Counted from the stretch's first letter, positions 15,470 to 24,600 are shown. The stretch: DNA of 64,000 bases from Paeniglutamicibacter psychrophenolicus (GCF_030812255.1 NZ_JAUSSH010000002.1:496001-560000), one strand, 5' to 3'. The notes: generated by a model from the sequence alone, not told the origin. Program-made: numbers and translations.

Positions 15470-16714
15470 ATGAAACCCGCTGTGCTCAAGAAATGGATAC
15501 CTGCCGTGCTGGCGCCCGCAGTCATTGCGGCCTTCGCCATCGGTGCCTCGATCTCTGCCGACGCGCAGGTGCAGCTCGAGCCCAAGACGCCGCAGCAGGT
15601 CTTGCAGATGATCGCCGGCTCCAAGGTCACCGACTTCTCCGGAAGCACGAGCGCAACCTTGGACCTCGGGCTCCCGCAGCTTCCGGATCCGGGAAGCAAC
15701 GGCACGATGGCGACCCCGGGCACGAGCCCTGGCCCCGGTGCTTCCGCCTCGCCCGATTCAACCACGACTCCTCCCGAAGCGCACCTGATGGACGTGCTCG
15801 CGGCACTCTCCGGCACCCACGAGGCCCAGGTCTACGTCGATGGACCCGACAAGGCACGGATCCAGGTGCTTGACGGCATGGATGAACAGAATTTCATCCG
15901 CAACGGTTCCTCTCTGTGGCATTACGACTTCTCCAGCAACACCGCGGACCACATCGTGGTTCCCGGGTTCCCCTGGAAGGCCGCCTCGAAGCATTCGTCG
16001 GTGCCGCCGACACCCGGAGCCGTGGCAGACAAGCTCCTGGAAGCCATGGGGCCAAACACCGACATGAGCGTGGCTGCCGGGCCCCGGATTGCCAACCGCG
16101 ATGCCTACACCCTCGAATTGGTCCCGCGCAGCGTAGACTCCCTGGTTGCGAAGGCGAGCATCGGGGTCGATGCGGCCACCGGGGCACCGCTACAGGTCGT
16201 GGTGGACGCCGTGGGCCAAACGAACCCCGCGGTATCCGTGGGATTCACGACCTTCACCCCGGGCACTCCCGCGGCCAACCTCTTTGAGTTCATCCCTCCG
16301 GCGGGGGCGAAGGTGAACGAACACAAGATCCCGCCGCAGGCACTGAAGGACAAATCCGGACACAATCCCCATGCCGCCGATCCCGGCAACAAGTTGGGCC
16401 ACAAGCCCGGCAACGCCAAGCCGGGCAAGCAACCGGGGCACCGACTCGATGCCGCCAAGCCCGGACACAAGAAAGCGATGCAGCGCCCCGATTCCACCAG
16501 GGGCACCGGTTGGGACACCGTGGTGGTGGTCCCGGCCAAGGACGTCCCCAAGGAGTTGGCCGGGAACGCCATGCTGAACCAGCTGGCAACCCCGGTGGAG
16601 GGCGGCAAGCTGCTGCACACCTCGCTGCTCAATGTCCTGCTCACCGATGACGGGCGCATGCTCCTTGGCCCGGTCTCGCTGGCCCGGCTGCAGGCCGTCG
16701 CCAACGGACAGTGA
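15470..16714 (+). CDS. Exported LolA-like (DUF2092-type) protein
   Basis: 414 aa. A signal peptide (KKWIPAVLAPAVIAAFAIGA) leads to TPQQVLQMIAGSKVTDFSGS, the start of the LolA/RseB-like lipid-binding half barrel found in actinobacteria. A Pro/Thr/Ser-rich stretch near residue 75-100 and a Gly/His/Pro/Lys repeat segment (about residues 285-340, units like KPGNAKPGKQPGH) interrupt the domain. The C-terminal part TGWDTVVVVPAKDVP resembles the last strands. It is followed by an ABC exporter with GTGA overlap, so the three probably act together outside and across the membrane, perhaps on a lipid or peptide. No lipobox. Confidence 0.7.
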   Translation: MKPAVLKKWIPAVLAPAVIAAFAIGASISADAQVQLEPKTPQQVLQMIAGSKVTDFSGSTSATLDLGLPQLPDPGSNGTMATPGTSPGPGASASPDSTTTPPEAHLMDVLAALSGTHEAQVYVDGPDKARIQVLDGMDEQNFIRNGSSLWHYDFSSNTADHIVVPGFPWKAASKHSSVPPTPGAVADKLLEAMGPNTDMSVAAGPRIANRDAYTLELVPRSVDSLVAKASIGVDAATGAPLQVVVDAVGQTNPAVSVGFTTFTPGTPAANLFEFIPPAGAKVNEHKIPPQALKDKSGHNPHAADPGNKLGHKPGNAKPGKQPGHRLDAAKPGHKKAMQRPDSTRGTGWDTVVVVPAKDVPKELAGNAMLNQLATPVEGGKLLHTSLLNVLLTDDGRMLLGPVSLARLQAVANGQ

Positions 16715-17685
16715 CCGGGGTGCCGGATACCGCCGGCGACCTCGCCATCCAGACCGCGGGGCTGGGCAAGAGCTTCGGGAAACGCCGCGCGGTCAACAAC
16801 CTCGATTTGGCCGTGCCGCGCGGCTCGGTCTTCGGGTTTTTGGGACCCAACGGCTCCGGCAAGACCACCACCATCCGCATGCTGTTGGGTCTGGTGACCC
16901 CCAGCAGCGGAACCATGTCCCTGCTCTCCCAACCCATGCCCGCCGCGGCAGGCGAGGTGCTGCCGAGGGTGGGTTCCCTGGTCGAGGGCCCGGCCTTCCA
17001 CCTTTTCCTCAGCGGAAGGGCCAACCTCACCCGCCTCGATTGCGCCGATTCCACCGCCGACCGCCCCACCCGGCCCCGCCGCGTGGATGCGGCACTGGAA
17101 AAGGTCGGGCTGGGCAAGGCAGCGAAGCTTCCGGTGCACGCCTACTCGCTGGGCATGAAGCAACGGCTGGGGATCGCCAATGCGTTGCTGCGCGAACGCG
17201 AGCTGCTGGTGCTCGACGAGCCGACCAACGGCCTGGACCCGCAGGGAACCCGCGAGGTCAGGCACCTGATCAGCGCTCTGGCCACGGAGGGGACCACGGT
17301 GTTCGTCTCCAGCCACCTGCTCTCCGAGATCGAACAGATCTGCAGCCACGTGGCGGTGATGAGCGTGGGGAACCTCGTGGCCCAGGGAACCCTGGAGCAG
17401 TTGCGTGCCCAGGGCAGCCGCGGGGTGAAGGTGGTGACGCCGGACCCGGGCGTGGCCATGGCGGTGCTGGCCCGGCTGGGCCTGGACCCGCACGTCGAGC
17501 CGGTGCCCGGCGGGGAGGACGGGATCGTGGGGGCGGTCCTGGGCCCGGAGGCCCCGGAACCCGAGCACCTGGTCGAGGGGCTCGTGGCTGCCGGGGTGCG
17601 CGTGCGTGGATTCACGGTCCAGCCGGCGAGCCTGGAGGAACGATTCGTGGCGCTGACCGGGGAGGGATTCGACCTTGTCCAATAG
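16711..17685 (+). CDS. ABC exporter ATP-binding protein
   Basis: 324 aa. Walker A GPNGSGKTTT, Q-loop region VGSLVEGPAF, signature YSLGMKQRLGI, Walker B LLVLDEPTNGLDP and the H-loop in FVSSHLLSEIEQ are all present, so it should be active. The signature SLGMKQR is typical of the bacitracin/lantibiotic-immunity-like (BcrA) exporters. It begins with GTG overlapping the LolA-like gene and overlaps the permease gene by 11 bases. The C-terminal 100 residues are a regulatory extension of the type seen in ABC-2 ATPases. Confidence 0.9.
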   Translation: MTGVPDTAGDLAIQTAGLGKSFGKRRAVNNLDLAVPRGSVFGFLGPNGSGKTTTIRMLLGLVTPSSGTMSLLSQPMPAAAGEVLPRVGSLVEGPAFHLFLSGRANLTRLDCADSTADRPTRPRRVDAALEKVGLGKAAKLPVHAYSLGMKQRLGIANALLRERELLVLDEPTNGLDPQGTREVRHLISALATEGTTVFVSSHLLSEIEQICSHVAVMSVGNLVAQGTLEQLRAQGSRGVKVVTPDPGVAMAVLARLGLDPHVEPVPGGEDGIVGAVLGPEAPEPEHLVEGLVAAGVRVRGFTVQPASLEERFVALTGEGFDLVQ

Positions 17686-18490
17686 GGGATTGCTGGCCAA
17701 CGAAGTCATCTTGCTGTATCGGCGTCGCCGCACCTGGGCGATGCTGCTGGCCCTGGGTGCGGTGCCGGTGCTCATCGCCGTCGCGGTGCGCCTGACCTCG
17801 GGACCGCCCACCGGGCGCGGGCCTGCATTCCTGGACCGGGTGGCCGGGAACGGATTGTTCGTCGCCATCACCGGGCTGCTGGTGTGCATCCCGCTTTTCC
17901 TGCCGCTGACCGTGGCCGTGGTTGCCGGGGACACCATCGCCGGGGAGGCCGGGAGCGGAACGCTGCGCTACCTGCTCACCGCGCCGGTCTCGCGCTCGCG
18001 CCTGCTGCTGGTCAAGTTCGCCGTCGCGGCGCTCTTCTGCCTCTCGGCCACCGTCATGGTCGCCCTGTGCGGGCTGGGCATCGGATCCTTGCTCTTTCCC
18101 GTGGGGCCGGTGACGCTGCTCTCCGGAACCACCATCTCCGCGCAGGCGGCGCTGCTGCGCGTGGGCTTGATCGCGCTGTATGTGGCGGTGTCGTTGATCG
18201 GCCTGGCCGCCGTGGGCCTGTTCATCTCCACGCTGACCGATGTGCCCGTCGGCGCCATGGCCGCCATCGCGGTGCTCGCCGTGGCCGCGCAGATCCTGGG
18301 CCAGCTGCCGCAGCTTGACTGGTTGCATCCGTGGTTGTTCACCCACCACTGGCTCGGCTTCGCCGACCTGCTGCGGGACCCGATCCGCTGGAGGGAATTT
18401 GGGCAGAACGCACTGCTGCAGGGCGGATACCTGCTGGTCTTCGGTGCCCTGGCCTACGGCAGGTTCGCCAGCAAGGACGTGCTCTCCTGA
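17675..18490 (+). CDS. ABC-2 type permease
   Basis: 271 aa, about six membrane segments (TWAMLLALGAVPVLIAVAV, FVAITGLLVCIPLFLPLTVAVV, and more to the C-terminus). The stretch GDTIAGEAGSGTLRYLLTAPVSRSRLLLVK is the classical ABC-2 family signature between segments two and three. A TTG start at 17675 overlaps the ATPase gene; a later TTG at 17693 is possible. With the ATPase it would form a 2+2 exporter; substrate unknown. Confidence 0.88.
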   Translation: MSNRGLLANEVILLYRRRRTWAMLLALGAVPVLIAVAVRLTSGPPTGRGPAFLDRVAGNGLFVAITGLLVCIPLFLPLTVAVVAGDTIAGEAGSGTLRYLLTAPVSRSRLLLVKFAVAALFCLSATVMVALCGLGIGSLLFPVGPVTLLSGTTISAQAALLRVGLIALYVAVSLIGLAAVGLFISTLTDVPVGAMAAIAVLAVAAQILGQLPQLDWLHPWLFTHHWLGFADLLRDPIRWREFGQNALLQGGYLLVFGALAYGRFASKDVLS

Positions 18491-18528
18491 CACTGGTGCC
18501 CGGGCCTCCTGCACGCAAGAATGGGGGA

Positions 18529-19476
18529 ATGGACATCGCTACCTGGCTGCTCGACTCCGATCCCTCGCTCCGCTGGCAGGTCATGCGCGACCTGTTGGAC
18601 AGGCCCGAGCCCGAAGTGGCCCGGGAACGGGCCCGTGTCGCACTCGAGGGGCACGGCGCACAGTTGCTGGCACTGCAGGATGCACGCGGCTACTGGAACA
18701 ACGACGAATACGGCGAGGACCAGGACCGCCGCTCCGTGTTTTGGTCGCTCGCGCTGCTGCGCCGCCTCGGTGCCGACCCCGCAGACCCCGGCGTGCGCAC
18801 CGCGGTGGAGAGGGTGCATGAATCGGTCATCTGGAAGTACTGGGACAACCTGCCCTTCTTCCACGGCGAGGAAGAACCCTGCATCAACGGCGGCGTGCTC
18901 TCCCAGGGCGCCTACTTCGGGAAAACCGGCGAGGGCTCCGAGCGCATCACCGCCCGGCTGCTCGCCGAGCAGCTCCCCGACGGCGGCTGGAATTGCGAAG
19001 CCCCCGCGTCCTCCACCGTTTCCTCTTTCGACACCACGCTCTGCGTGCTGGAAGGACTGCTCGAACACGAACGCGCGGTGGGCGAGGTGCCGGCGGCGCT
19101 CGCCGGGGCCCGCACCCGCGGCGAGGAATACCTGCTGGCCCGTTCGCTCTTCCGCAGGCTTTCCACCGGGGAGGTGGCCAACGGGCGCTACCTGAACTTC
19201 TCCTTCCCGCCGTACTGGTTCTACGACGTGCTGCGCGCCCTGGACTATTTCCGGGACGCGGGCGGAACCTTCGACGCGCGGCTGGAACCGGCCATCGAGG
19301 CGCTGGTGTCCCGGCGCAGGGCGGACGGGCGCTGGGCCGCCGGGGTCGCCTGGCCCGGGCGTGTCTACCTGGAGGTCGATGCGCCCGAGGGCGAACCGAG
19401 CCGCTGGAACACCCTGCGCGCCCTGCGGGTGCTGCGCTGGGCCGGGGTGGAAACGGATTCCTGGGCCGCGGGCTGA
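18529..19476 (+). CDS. Terpenoid-cyclase/prenyltransferase-fold protein
   Basis: 315 aa. Helical repeats LADG/PDGGWNCEAP and RRADGRWAAG, with short QDARGYWNNDEYG, are QW-like motifs of the squalene-cyclase alpha/alpha toroid. The catalytic DxDD of squalene-hopene cyclases is not seen, so it is probably not a triterpene cyclase. Proteins like this are widespread and of unknown activity. An AATGGGGG run before the ATG gives a modest ribosome site. It lies 38 bp after the permease gene, perhaps in the same transcript. Confidence 0.75.
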   Translation: MDIATWLLDSDPSLRWQVMRDLLDRPEPEVARERARVALEGHGAQLLALQDARGYWNNDEYGEDQDRRSVFWSLALLRRLGADPADPGVRTAVERVHESVIWKYWDNLPFFHGEEEPCINGGVLSQGAYFGKTGEGSERITARLLAEQLPDGGWNCEAPASSTVSSFDTTLCVLEGLLEHERAVGEVPAALAGARTRGEEYLLARSLFRRLSTGEVANGRYLNFSFPPYWFYDVLRALDYFRDAGGTFDARLEPAIEALVSRRRADGRWAAGVAWPGRVYLEVDAPEGEPSRWNTLRALRVLRWAGVETDSWAAG

Positions 19477-19621
19477 ACCACTTCGGGACGGACGCCTGAA
19501 GTTTGCCGCCGGTTAACGCCACGCTGGGGAAGCGTTGGGCCTGGTGCGTCAGGGTGGGAAACACATGGGTGTTGGGGCGCCCTGGCCACACTTGCTCCAC
19601 GAACCGAAGGACAGCCACGAC

Positions 19622-20821
19622 ATGCCGCAAAAACCCATGCCCATCACCGCCGTACTCTGCCTGGCTATTTGCCTGCTCGCCGGAGCTGCCGCCCCGGGTA
19701 CGGCGCTGGCCGCCGGCACCCCCGAACCACAAGGACCGCCCGTGCACGCGGCACCGGAAAAGGCCATCGACCGGTACCCGACGACCATCGACTCCGGCTC
19801 CTGGGACGCCGGGCATATCCAGGGCATCGCCATCGATGAAAAGGGCGGCTTCGTCTACCACTCGTTCACCAACATGCTTGTGAAGACCGATCTGGATGGC
19901 AACGTCGTGGGAACCGTCGGGGGTTTCACCGGCCACCTCGGCGACCTTGACTTCAACACCCAGGACGGCCGCGTCTACGGTTCGCTCGAGTACAAGGCCG
20001 CCGAGTCCTTCTACATGGCAATCTTCGACGTCGAGAAGATCACCGAGATTGGCATGGACGCGGAGAGTTCGGGCATCGTCACCGCCGTCTATCTGGAGGA
20101 AGTCGTCGATGACTTCACGGCGGACCTGGACGGCAACGGGATTTTTGACGGAGACACCGCCAACACCGCCGACCACCGCTATGGTTCCAGCGGCATCGAC
20201 GGGGTTTCCTTCGGGCCGGGCTTCGGTGCCGCCAAGGGCAAGCAACAACTGACGGTCGCCTACGGGATCTACCGGAACAACCAGCGCGAGGACAACAACC
20301 ACCAGGTCATTCTGCAGTACGACGTCTCCCGCTGGGGCAAGTTCGAACGACCGCTGACCCAGCAGGATCCGCATTCCTCGGGACCGGCCGAGGTGGACGG
20401 CAAGTTTTTCGTGCATACCGGAAACACCAACTTCGGTGTCCAGAACCTCGCCTACGACGAGGCCAGCAAGAACTGGTATCTCGGGGTCTATCGCGGGTCC
20501 AAGCCCGGCTACCCCAACCGCACCCTGTACGTCGTGGACGGCACCGCAACCCCGACCGAAGGGACGCTCCACGGACAGCCGGGCAATGAGAGCGGGCTGC
20601 TGCTGTCGTTGGTCCAGGCCGGCATCCCCGATGAGTCCACCGGCATCTTTGGCTGGGAGTTCAAGGCGGATGTCGGCATCGAGCCGGTCGGCCACGGCTA
20701 CTTCTACGTCGCGCGGGACTTCGACGACTATTCCAACGGGCACAAGCAGGAAGCCGCATCCCTGGAGCTGTACCGGTGGACCGGTGCCGGCAGTGCCGGA
20801 TTCGAGCGCGTGGTCCGCTGA
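19622..20821 (+). CDS. Secreted protein with EF-hand-like loop, unknown function
   Basis: 399 aa. The signal peptide runs MPITAVLCLAICLLAG to about GTALAAG. The mature part looks like an all-beta, propeller-like protein: repeated YHSF/DLDGN and TGHLGDLDFNTQDGRVYGSL blades. DLDGNGIFDGDT matches a calcium-binding EF-hand-like loop (D-x-D-x-N-x-x-x-D). No enzyme motif is recognised. It is single, ended by a hairpin at 20841. An earlier in-frame start at 19535 would spoil the signal peptide. Confidence 0.7.
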   Translation: MPQKPMPITAVLCLAICLLAGAAAPGTALAAGTPEPQGPPVHAAPEKAIDRYPTTIDSGSWDAGHIQGIAIDEKGGFVYHSFTNMLVKTDLDGNVVGTVGGFTGHLGDLDFNTQDGRVYGSLEYKAAESFYMAIFDVEKITEIGMDAESSGIVTAVYLEEVVDDFTADLDGNGIFDGDTANTADHRYGSSGIDGVSFGPGFGAAKGKQQLTVAYGIYRNNQREDNNHQVILQYDVSRWGKFERPLTQQDPHSSGPAEVDGKFFVHTGNTNFGVQNLAYDEASKNWYLGVYRGSKPGYPNRTLYVVDGTATPTEGTLHGQPGNESGLLLSLVQAGIPDESTGIFGWEFKADVGIEPVGHGYFYVARDFDDYSNGHKQEAASLELYRWTGAGSAGFERVVR

Positions 20822-20840
20822 CGACACCGGACAACCCAAC

Positions 20841-20880
20841 CGAAGGCCGGGGAACGCATCTTGCGCGTCCCGGCCATCGG
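20841..20880 (+). terminator. Hairpin after secreted-protein gene
   Basis: CCGAAGGCCGGGG and CCCGGCCATCGG pair with one mismatch, with an inner AACGC/GCG stem. The remaining bases up to 21049 show no gene. Confidence 0.55.
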
Positions 20881-21049
20881 CGTATCACCGCGAGGCGGTC
20901 ACAATCGGTGCGCACCGCATCGCATTCATCGCTGTCACCCGACGTTTGGGTGAATCGGGGGCCGGCAACGCGAAGTAAGAAATGACCACCCGCGCAATAC
21001 TGGCTATGGTTTGGCTATTGGTTGGAATAGTTGAAGCTTTGGGGAAATC

Positions 21050-21967
21050 GTGGGCTGGAGCAATGAATCGGTGCCGTTGAAACGGCGGAAGAACGTGCGT
21101 TGGATCTGGTTGGGGCTTGCCGTTGCGGTCCTGATCCTGTTGGGCATCGCCGGGGCGCTGCCGGGGGTGATGATTTTTGCCGGAATCATTGCCCTGATCC
21201 TCGGCATCGTGGCTTTGCTGGCCAACGGCATCAAATGGGCGAGGATCCCGAATCGCAAGTTCGGGGCCGGGGTCGCCGGCGCGGCGCTGGTCCTGACGAT
21301 TGCAGGCACTGCCTTGAGCGGCACCGAGGGGACTGCCGGCCCGGAGGCCTTGCTCGAGGAACCAGCGGTGGCCGAAACGCTCCAGGCGGACCTCGCGAGC
21401 TTCATCGGCAAGTCCTGCGAATTCGACTACCAGGTCATGACCCAGGGCGATGACAACAATTATTGCGACGAGGATTCAGCCGGCGCCCTGATCTGGGTCG
21501 ACCAAGACACCCACGATCGTGCCGAGGCGGACCTTGCGGTAGCCCGCGAAGCCGAAACCCAGAAGAAGCTGGACGAGGCAGCGGCAGCCGAGGCGAAGGA
21601 AGCTGCGGAAGCAGCCGATGCCAAAAAGGCGGCAGCGGCGGAAGCGGCGAAGACCAAGGAAGACGCTGCGGTCAAGAAGGCGAAGGCGGCGGCAGCGGCA
21701 AAGGTCAAGGAAGCGGCCGACGCCAAGAAGGCGAAGGCGGCGGCAACTGCAAAGGCCAAGAAAGCAGCCGAGGCCAAGGCCGCCCTGGCCGCAGAAAAGA
21801 CCCGCAAAAAGAAGAATGCCGAGACAGAGGTTCGGAAGAGTCCCTCCAGCACCTATTACCAGAACTGCACCGCGGTGAGGAACGCCGGAGCTGCACCGAT
21901 CCACAGGGGCGAACCGGGATACAGCCGCAAACTGGACCGCGACGGCGACGGCGTCGCCTGTGAGTAG
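21050..21967 (+). CDS. Membrane protein with coiled coil and Excalibur domain
   Basis: 305 aa. Two membrane segments (RWIWLGLAVAVLILLGIAGA and VMIFAGIIALILGIVALLA) plus a third hydrophobic stretch, then an outside region with two Cys. Residues about 160-265 are an Ala/Lys/Glu coiled coil, and the C-terminal Excalibur domain ends YSRKLDRDGDGVACE, whose D-x-D-x-D-G-x-x-C-E is the calcium site with the paired Cys in YQNCTAVRNAG. It starts GTG with GGGGA before it. It overlaps the nuclease gene by eight bases, so they are coupled. It may anchor or extend through the wall and work with the nuclease. Confidence 0.85.
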   Translation: MGWSNESVPLKRRKNVRWIWLGLAVAVLILLGIAGALPGVMIFAGIIALILGIVALLANGIKWARIPNRKFGAGVAGAALVLTIAGTALSGTEGTAGPEALLEEPAVAETLQADLASFIGKSCEFDYQVMTQGDDNNYCDEDSAGALIWVDQDTHDRAEADLAVAREAETQKKLDEAAAAEAKEAAEAADAKKAAAAEAAKTKEDAAVKKAKAAAAAKVKEAADAKKAKAAATAKAKKAAEAKAALAAEKTRKKKNAETEVRKSPSSTYYQNCTAVRNAGAAPIHRGEPGYSRKLDRDGDGVACE

Positions 21968-22919
21968 CGACGAAGGCTGGACACCGGCTGGTTCCACGAG
22001 CGGGAGGAGCCCGAAACCCAGCAACAGGGCCGGATCTGCAGTCCTTCTTTCGGGGATGGCCTTGGCGCTCGGCTTGGTCTTGGTATCTTGCACCGGAACT
22101 GGCATCGAAGCCCCGGCTGGTGCTGCGCCGGTCATCTGGTCCGAGGCTCCAACCGCGGAACCCTTGGTGGTTTGGTCGGAGGCACCCACGCCGGAGGCAA
22201 CAGCAGCAGTTGCCGTGCCCGAACCCGAACCGTCGGCCGAAAAGGCCCAGGCGCCGGCCGAGCCATCGCAGGCACCTGCAGACGCCTCTGCGGCACCGGC
22301 ACCATCGTCCGGCAATGAAAACCCCACCCGAGCCAAGGCCGGTACGGCGCTGCACCAACTTGCGGGCATCCAGATCAAGGGGCGGGCACCGAAGACCGGT
22401 TACGAACGCAGCTTGTTCGGCAGCGGCTGGAAAGATCCGGACCGCAACGGCTGCGATGCCCGCAACGACATGCTGCGTCGCGACCTGACAGGGATCGAGG
22501 CGAAGCCGGGAACCAACGGCTGCGTCATCACCAGCGGTGTGCTCGCGGACCCGTTCACGGGAAAACGCATCGATTTCGTACGCGGGCAGGGGACCAGTAC
22601 CAAGGTCCAGATCGACCACGTCGTGGCGCTGTCCGATGCCTGGCAAAAGGGGGCGCAAAAGATGACCGAAGAGCAGCGGGTGGTCTTTGCCAATGACCCA
22701 CTGAACCTCTTGGCGGTTGATGGTCCGTCAAATGCTTCCAAGGGCGATTCGGATGCGGCCACGTGGTTGCCGCCGAACAAGTCGTTCCGTTGTTCCTACG
22801 TCGCACGGCAGACCGCGATCAAGGCCAAGCACGGATTATGGATGACCAAGTCCGAGCACGAAGGGATCAAGCGAATCCTCACCTCGCAATGCACAAGGCA
22901 GCCGATCCCCGCGGGTTGA
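21960..22919 (+). CDS. HNH nuclease lipoprotein (DUF1524 type)
   Basis: 319 aa. A signal sequence ends in the lipobox LVLVSC (Cys about 43), then a long Ala/Pro/Glu linker leads to a DUF1524/GmrSD C-terminal-like HNH domain: VQIDHVVALSDAWQKGA gives the His, NDPLNLLAVDGPSNASKGD the Asn-rich second motif, and SEHEGIKRIL the end. Surface-anchored nucleases of this type are widespread in actinobacteria and are assumed to cut DNA outside the cell. GTG start overlapping the Excalibur gene. Key residues look intact. Confidence 0.85.
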   Translation: MSSDEGWTPAGSTSGRSPKPSNRAGSAVLLSGMALALGLVLVSCTGTGIEAPAGAAPVIWSEAPTAEPLVVWSEAPTPEATAAVAVPEPEPSAEKAQAPAEPSQAPADASAAPAPSSGNENPTRAKAGTALHQLAGIQIKGRAPKTGYERSLFGSGWKDPDRNGCDARNDMLRRDLTGIEAKPGTNGCVITSGVLADPFTGKRIDFVRGQGTSTKVQIDHVVALSDAWQKGAQKMTEEQRVVFANDPLNLLAVDGPSNASKGDSDAATWLPPNKSFRCSYVARQTAIKAKHGLWMTKSEHEGIKRILTSQCTRQPIPAG

Positions 22920-23014
22920 AGATCCAGGGACTGGACCCAGATTGTCTTAAATGGTCTTTGACATGGGAATCCGGAACAATTGATGGTTGATCCCCGAGCC
23001 CATGGCGGGAACAG

Positions 23015-23617
23015 ATGTCTCGCCGCGACACCACCTGGAGAGTCACGAGACCTGTCCTTTCCCTGATTTTTGCTGGTGTTCTGGCCACCGCGTTGCTGGC
23101 CGGATGCAGCGTTCAGAACCAGGCGCCCGCCTCCACGGACACCAACTCGCCGGTTGAATCCGCCGCCGCGGAAAAAGACGCTCCGGCTCGCGTTGTGTCG
23201 GTCGATACCGGGACGGTGATCGCCCAGCAGGAGTACAAGACTCCAGGCTCCAAGGACGACAAGGTGGCCTACGGCGTCCAGTCCCTGGTGGTCGAGGGAA
23301 AGACGATGGTCCTGAAGTTGGTGTTCACTCCGGACTTCGCCTCGGTCAGCGACTCCGAGGCCATTTCTGTCTACGACATGACCGGAAACGTGACGTTCAA
23401 TCCGCGGCTGGTCTACCGGGAAAACCTCAAGGAATATTCGCTGCTGACCGAGTCCGTTTACACCTGGGCGACGGACCGGGTGCGCACCGAGACGACCAAC
23501 CATGAACCGGTCATTTGGTGGGGCGTCTATGCAGCGCCGAAAGACGACAACGACGCTTTTGACTTGCGCGTGCTCGACGCGATGGCCGAATTCCCCGACA
23601 TTCCGGTGCAACGATGA
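23015..23617 (+). CDS. Lipoprotein of unknown function
   Basis: 200 aa with signal VLSLIFAGVLATALLAGC, lipobox LLAGC (Cys about 31). The mature part is mixed alpha/beta without a recognised motif; DKVAYGVQSLVVEGKTMVLK and VSVYDM-like strands suggest a beta sandwich. It overlaps the OmpA-like gene by ATGA and probably acts with it at the cell surface. No family recognised. Confidence 0.75.
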   Translation: MSRRDTTWRVTRPVLSLIFAGVLATALLAGCSVQNQAPASTDTNSPVESAAAEKDAPARVVSVDTGTVIAQQEYKTPGSKDDKVAYGVQSLVVEGKTMVLKLVFTPDFASVSDSEAISVYDMTGNVTFNPRLVYRENLKEYSLLTESVYTWATDRVRTETTNHEPVIWWGVYAAPKDDNDAFDLRVLDAMAEFPDIPVQR

Positions 23618-24183
23618 GCCGCACTTGCACGCGGGCCGTGCTCGCCGTACTCCTTGCGGCATCCCTCGGTCTGCAGGCCCTCCCGGTCCAGGCGTCCTAC
23701 GACAGCCCCCGGGAACTGCCCGAGCCGACCAGGGAACAACTGGACAGGTCGGTGGGTTCCTGGGATACCCGGGGCAGCATCCGTGTTTGGGACGCCGGCC
23801 GTTCGGTCAAGGCGGTCGAACAGGTGGCCACCAAGGCTGGGGAAACCACGATCAGCCTGGCCACCGACATCTTGTTCACGCCCGACAGTTCCAAGCTCCC
23901 CGCCGCCGCCGGAGCCCGGCTGGGTGCGCTCGCGAACAAGATCCCAAAGGGTGCAACGGTGGAAGTGAACGGCCACACCGATTCGGTCAAGAGCACGGTG
24001 GGCAACATGAGGCTTTCCACCGACCGGGCCAATGCGGTTGCAGCCGTCCTGAAGGCGGAGCGCAAGGACCTGACGCTGGAGGTCAAGGGACTGGCCGCCA
24101 CCGTGCCGGCGGTGCGCGAGGACCCGAAGGATCCCTCGACCTTTGCGGCAAACCGGCGAGTGGAAATCATCTACACCCACTGA
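23614..24183 (+). CDS. OmpA-family protein
   Basis: 189 aa. Signal peptide AVLAVLLAASLGLQALPVQA, then a C-terminal OmpA domain: DILFTPDSSKLPAAAGARL, VEVNGHTDSVKSTVGN, LSTDRANAVAAVL and the end NRRVEIIYTH. The Asp in GHTDS and Arg in NRRVEI, which hold peptidoglycan diaminopimelate or its equivalent, are present. It should dock to peptidoglycan and bring the coupled lipoprotein close to the wall. Confidence 0.87.
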   Translation: MSRTCTRAVLAVLLAASLGLQALPVQASYDSPRELPEPTREQLDRSVGSWDTRGSIRVWDAGRSVKAVEQVATKAGETTISLATDILFTPDSSKLPAAAGARLGALANKIPKGATVEVNGHTDSVKSTVGNMRLSTDRANAVAAVLKAERKDLTLEVKGLAATVPAVREDPKDPSTFAANRRVEIIYTH

Positions 24184-24268
24184 CCCGATAGCCCCGCGAA
24201 CAAGCTGTTGCCAAGAAGCGATGCCGGTGCAACCGTGGAGGTATCCGAACCTTTCCGGGAGGCACTCC

Positions 24269-24436
24269 ATGGGCAACAACCACCACGAGGACGAACGCTA
24301 CAGGAAGTTCTACGACCGCCCGCCGCATGGCGAAGTGCCCAGGGATCCACGGATCCGGGAGGCCAAGGAAGGCGGATCGGAGCCCGTCGAGGACGGCGCG
24401 GACGAGAGCGCGAAGCCGGACCCGTCCCGCGCCTAG
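24269..24436 (+). CDS. Small hydrophilic protein, 55 aa
   Basis: Starts MGNNHHEDERYRKFYDRPPH with GGGAGG six bases ahead, a convincing ribosome site. The sequence is rich in charged residues and Pro and probably disordered. No family recognised. It lies 85 bp after the OmpA-like gene. Confidence 0.55.
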   Translation: MGNNHHEDERYRKFYDRPPHGEVPRDPRIREAKEGGSEPVEDGADESAKPDPSRA

Positions 24437-24485
24437 GACGTGCTCCAAAGCGCGGCCTGTCCATCGCAGCCGGGTTGGGCTTGGC

Positions 24486-24505
24486 CCAAGCCAAGCCAAG
24501 CCAAG
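24486..24505. repeat. Short tandem repeat (CCAAG)4
   Basis: Four perfect copies of CCAAG in the gap between the small hydrophilic gene and the nucleotidase gene. Confidence 0.6.
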
Positions 24506-24600
24506 CTGTTGCACGGTGCCAGCGGCCCGTCGCTGCTGTCCATGGCCTTCATCCTCGCGGCCACGCTCCTCGATTGGGCAGGCGGGTCCGCCCGCTTAAC

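Noticed and set aside
24486-24505. (CCAAG)4 as a CRISPR or functional repeat
   Set aside because: Too short and without spacers; a simple tandem repeat.
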